Below are positions 62,978 to 64,000 of a DNA stretch of 64,000 nucleotides, piece after piece. The DNA is from Streptomyces sp. NBC_00358. GTDB taxonomy: Bacteria > Actinomycetota > Actinomycetes > Streptomycetales > Streptomycetaceae. The stretch is taken from positions 2,728,001-2,792,000 of the forward strand of contig NZ_CP107976.1 in NCBI RefSeq assembly GCF_036099295.1. Reading direction: 5' to 3'. The position numbers were made by a program, and so were the translations under genes. Under the pieces are notes generated by a model, which searched no databases, was not told the DNA's origin, and saw only the letters and a list, made by a program, of their open reading frames with translations. Every line of letters begins with the position of its first letter. The stretch's first letter is position 1.

Positions 62978-63867
62978 CCTCCGTCCTCTACGACGCCCCC
63001 GGCCCCCGCGCCAAGCGCCGCAATGTGATCTTCTCGGTACTCTTCGTCGTCCTGCTCGCACTGCTCCTGTGGTGGATATGGCTGACGTTGGACGACAAGG
63101 GCCAGCTGAAATGGGCTCTGTGGGAGCCGTTCACCACGGCGGACGCCTGGAGCACCTATCTGTGGCCGGGCCTGCTCGGCACACTGAAGGCCGCCGCGCT
63201 CAGCATGGTGATCGCACTCCCCCTGGGCGCCGTCTTCGGCATCGCGCGCCTGTCCGACCACCGCTGGGTGCGCGTTCCGGCGGGCGCCGTGGTCGAGTTC
63301 TTCCGGTCGATCCCGGTCCTGCTGCTCATGCTGTTCGCGAACGAGCTCTACGCCAAGTCCCCGAACATCGCGAGTGAGGACCGCCCGTTCTACGCGGTCG
63401 TCACCGGTCTGGTGCTCTACAACTCCTCGGTCCTCGCCGAGGTCGTACGGGCCGGCATCCTCGCCCTCCCCAAGGGACAGACGGAGGCCGCGTACGCGAT
63501 CGGGCTGCGCAAGGGCCAGACGATGACCAGCATCCTGCTGCCGCAGTCGGTCACCGTGATGCTCCCGGCGATCGTCGGCCAGCTCGTCGTCATCGTGAAG
63601 GACACCGCGCTGGGCGGCGTGATGATCACCTACGGGGAACTCCTCACCGCCCGCAGCACCCTCGCGGCCAACTACGCCAACGTCGTCCCGAGCTTCATCG
63701 TGGTCGCCGTCATCTTCATCGTCCTGAACTTCTCGATCACCAGCTTCGCCTCCTGGCTGGAGGGCCGGCTGCGCCGCGGCAAGAAGACGACCGGCGCGGT
63801 GCTCTCGCCGAACGACGCGACCATCGCCGGTACGGCGGCGACGGGGGCCGGCGGGGGCGTCGCATAG
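62974..63867 (+). CDS. gluD: Glutamate ABC transporter permease GluD
   Basis: A 297-residue second permease of the glutamate importer, forming a heterodimer with GluC. The HisM-type domain has EFFRSIPVLLLMLF and the EAA loop EAAYAIGLRKGQTMTSILLPQS. A longer N-terminal segment (1-60, one extra transmembrane helix) and a Gly/Ala-rich cytoplasmic tail distinguish it from GluC. ATG 62974 lies within the gluC stop (ATGA). Confidence 0.94.
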   Translation: MTSVLYDAPGPRAKRRNVIFSVLFVVLLALLLWWIWLTLDDKGQLKWALWEPFTTADAWSTYLWPGLLGTLKAAALSMVIALPLGAVFGIARLSDHRWVRVPAGAVVEFFRSIPVLLLMLFANELYAKSPNIASEDRPFYAVVTGLVLYNSSVLAEVVRAGILALPKGQTEAAYAIGLRKGQTMTSILLPQSVTVMLPAIVGQLVVIVKDTALGGVMITYGELLTARSTLAANYANVVPSFIVVAVIFIVLNFSITSFASWLEGRLRRGKKTTGAVLSPNDATIAGTAATGAGGGVA

Positions 63868-64000
63868 GAGCGCGGTCCGACGAGTCGTCCGAAGAACAGT
63901 CGACCAGCGTGACCGGCGGGGCCAGTGGCATGATCACCGCCGACCCCGTCACTTGACGCAAGCAGCGGCAATGGGTTGCATACGTTCTGTGATCGCGCAC
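63868..64000. other. Right-edge non-coding tail
   Basis: 133 bases after gluD up to the window edge. No coding frame with a start site is seen and no clear terminator was recognised. Confidence 0.4.

Noticed and set aside
1..64000. CRISPR arrays, prophage, insertion sequences, tRNA or rRNA genes
   Set aside because: No regularly spaced identical repeats, transposase, integrase, or cloverleaf/rRNA sequence was recognised by eye; a tRNAscan and IS search would confirm.

Overview
The window is a GC-rich stretch of a Streptomyces chromosome. It has about 72 percent GC, many GTG starts, strong third-position GC bias and Streptomyces marker genes: the principal sigma factor hrdB, the sporulation regulator whiH, the (p)ppGpp enzyme rshA and the gluRK/gluABCD glutamate system. 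From memory, the gene order matches the conserved core of Streptomyces coelicolor around parE-hrdB-whiH through to gluABCD. I see no IS element, prophage, CRISPR array, rRNA or tRNA. Coding density is high and most genes are housekeeping.

Layout. 1-9127: parE (cut by the left edge), a small zinc-ribbon-like protein, a trypsin-like protease, hrdB, whiH, a one-piece ABC transporter with a repetitive linker, and an NrtR-like Nudix regulator. 9256-18662: a debranching-enzyme-like protein, a DUF4192 protein, a RecQ helicase with a phosphoribosyltransferase-like tail, two unknown proteins and rnhB. 18744-21098: a divergent TetR regulator and drug-efflux MFS gene with two near-identical perfect operators. 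21287-27099: a membrane protein, an ADP-ribosylglycohydrolase/phosphatase pair, a DUF4937/YdbC-type protein, a TerD protein and a DUF6215-like protein. 27270-34741: the deoxynucleotide and SOS block nrdR-nrdJ, lexA and dinG, with visible NrdR and LexA sites and a degenerate repeat tract between lexA and dinG.

35118-39825 is the most accessory part: a three-gene operon encoding a class III aminotransferase, a single IucA/IucC-type (NRPS-independent) siderophore synthetase and an AlcB/RhbD-like acyltransferase. No decarboxylase, N-hydroxylase or transporter lies beside it. It is the best candidate here for an undescribed pathway. It is followed by two tandem paralogous trypsin-like lipoproteins (40410-43038).

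43291-56900 is core again: hflX, a secreted M1 peptidase, rshA, dapF, a membrane protein, miaA, two small proteins (one MT0933-antitoxin-like), an extradiol-dioxygenase-like protein, miaB, an alpha/beta hydrolase and a MazG-like protein. 56982-63867: an orphan TAXI-type binding protein, the GluK-GluR two-component system and the divergent gluABCD glutamate importer, with palindromes in the shared promoter region and hairpins between the gluA, gluB and gluC cistrons.

Starts were chosen from ribosome-binding sites and from family lengths I remember; alternatives are noted. No database search was possible.
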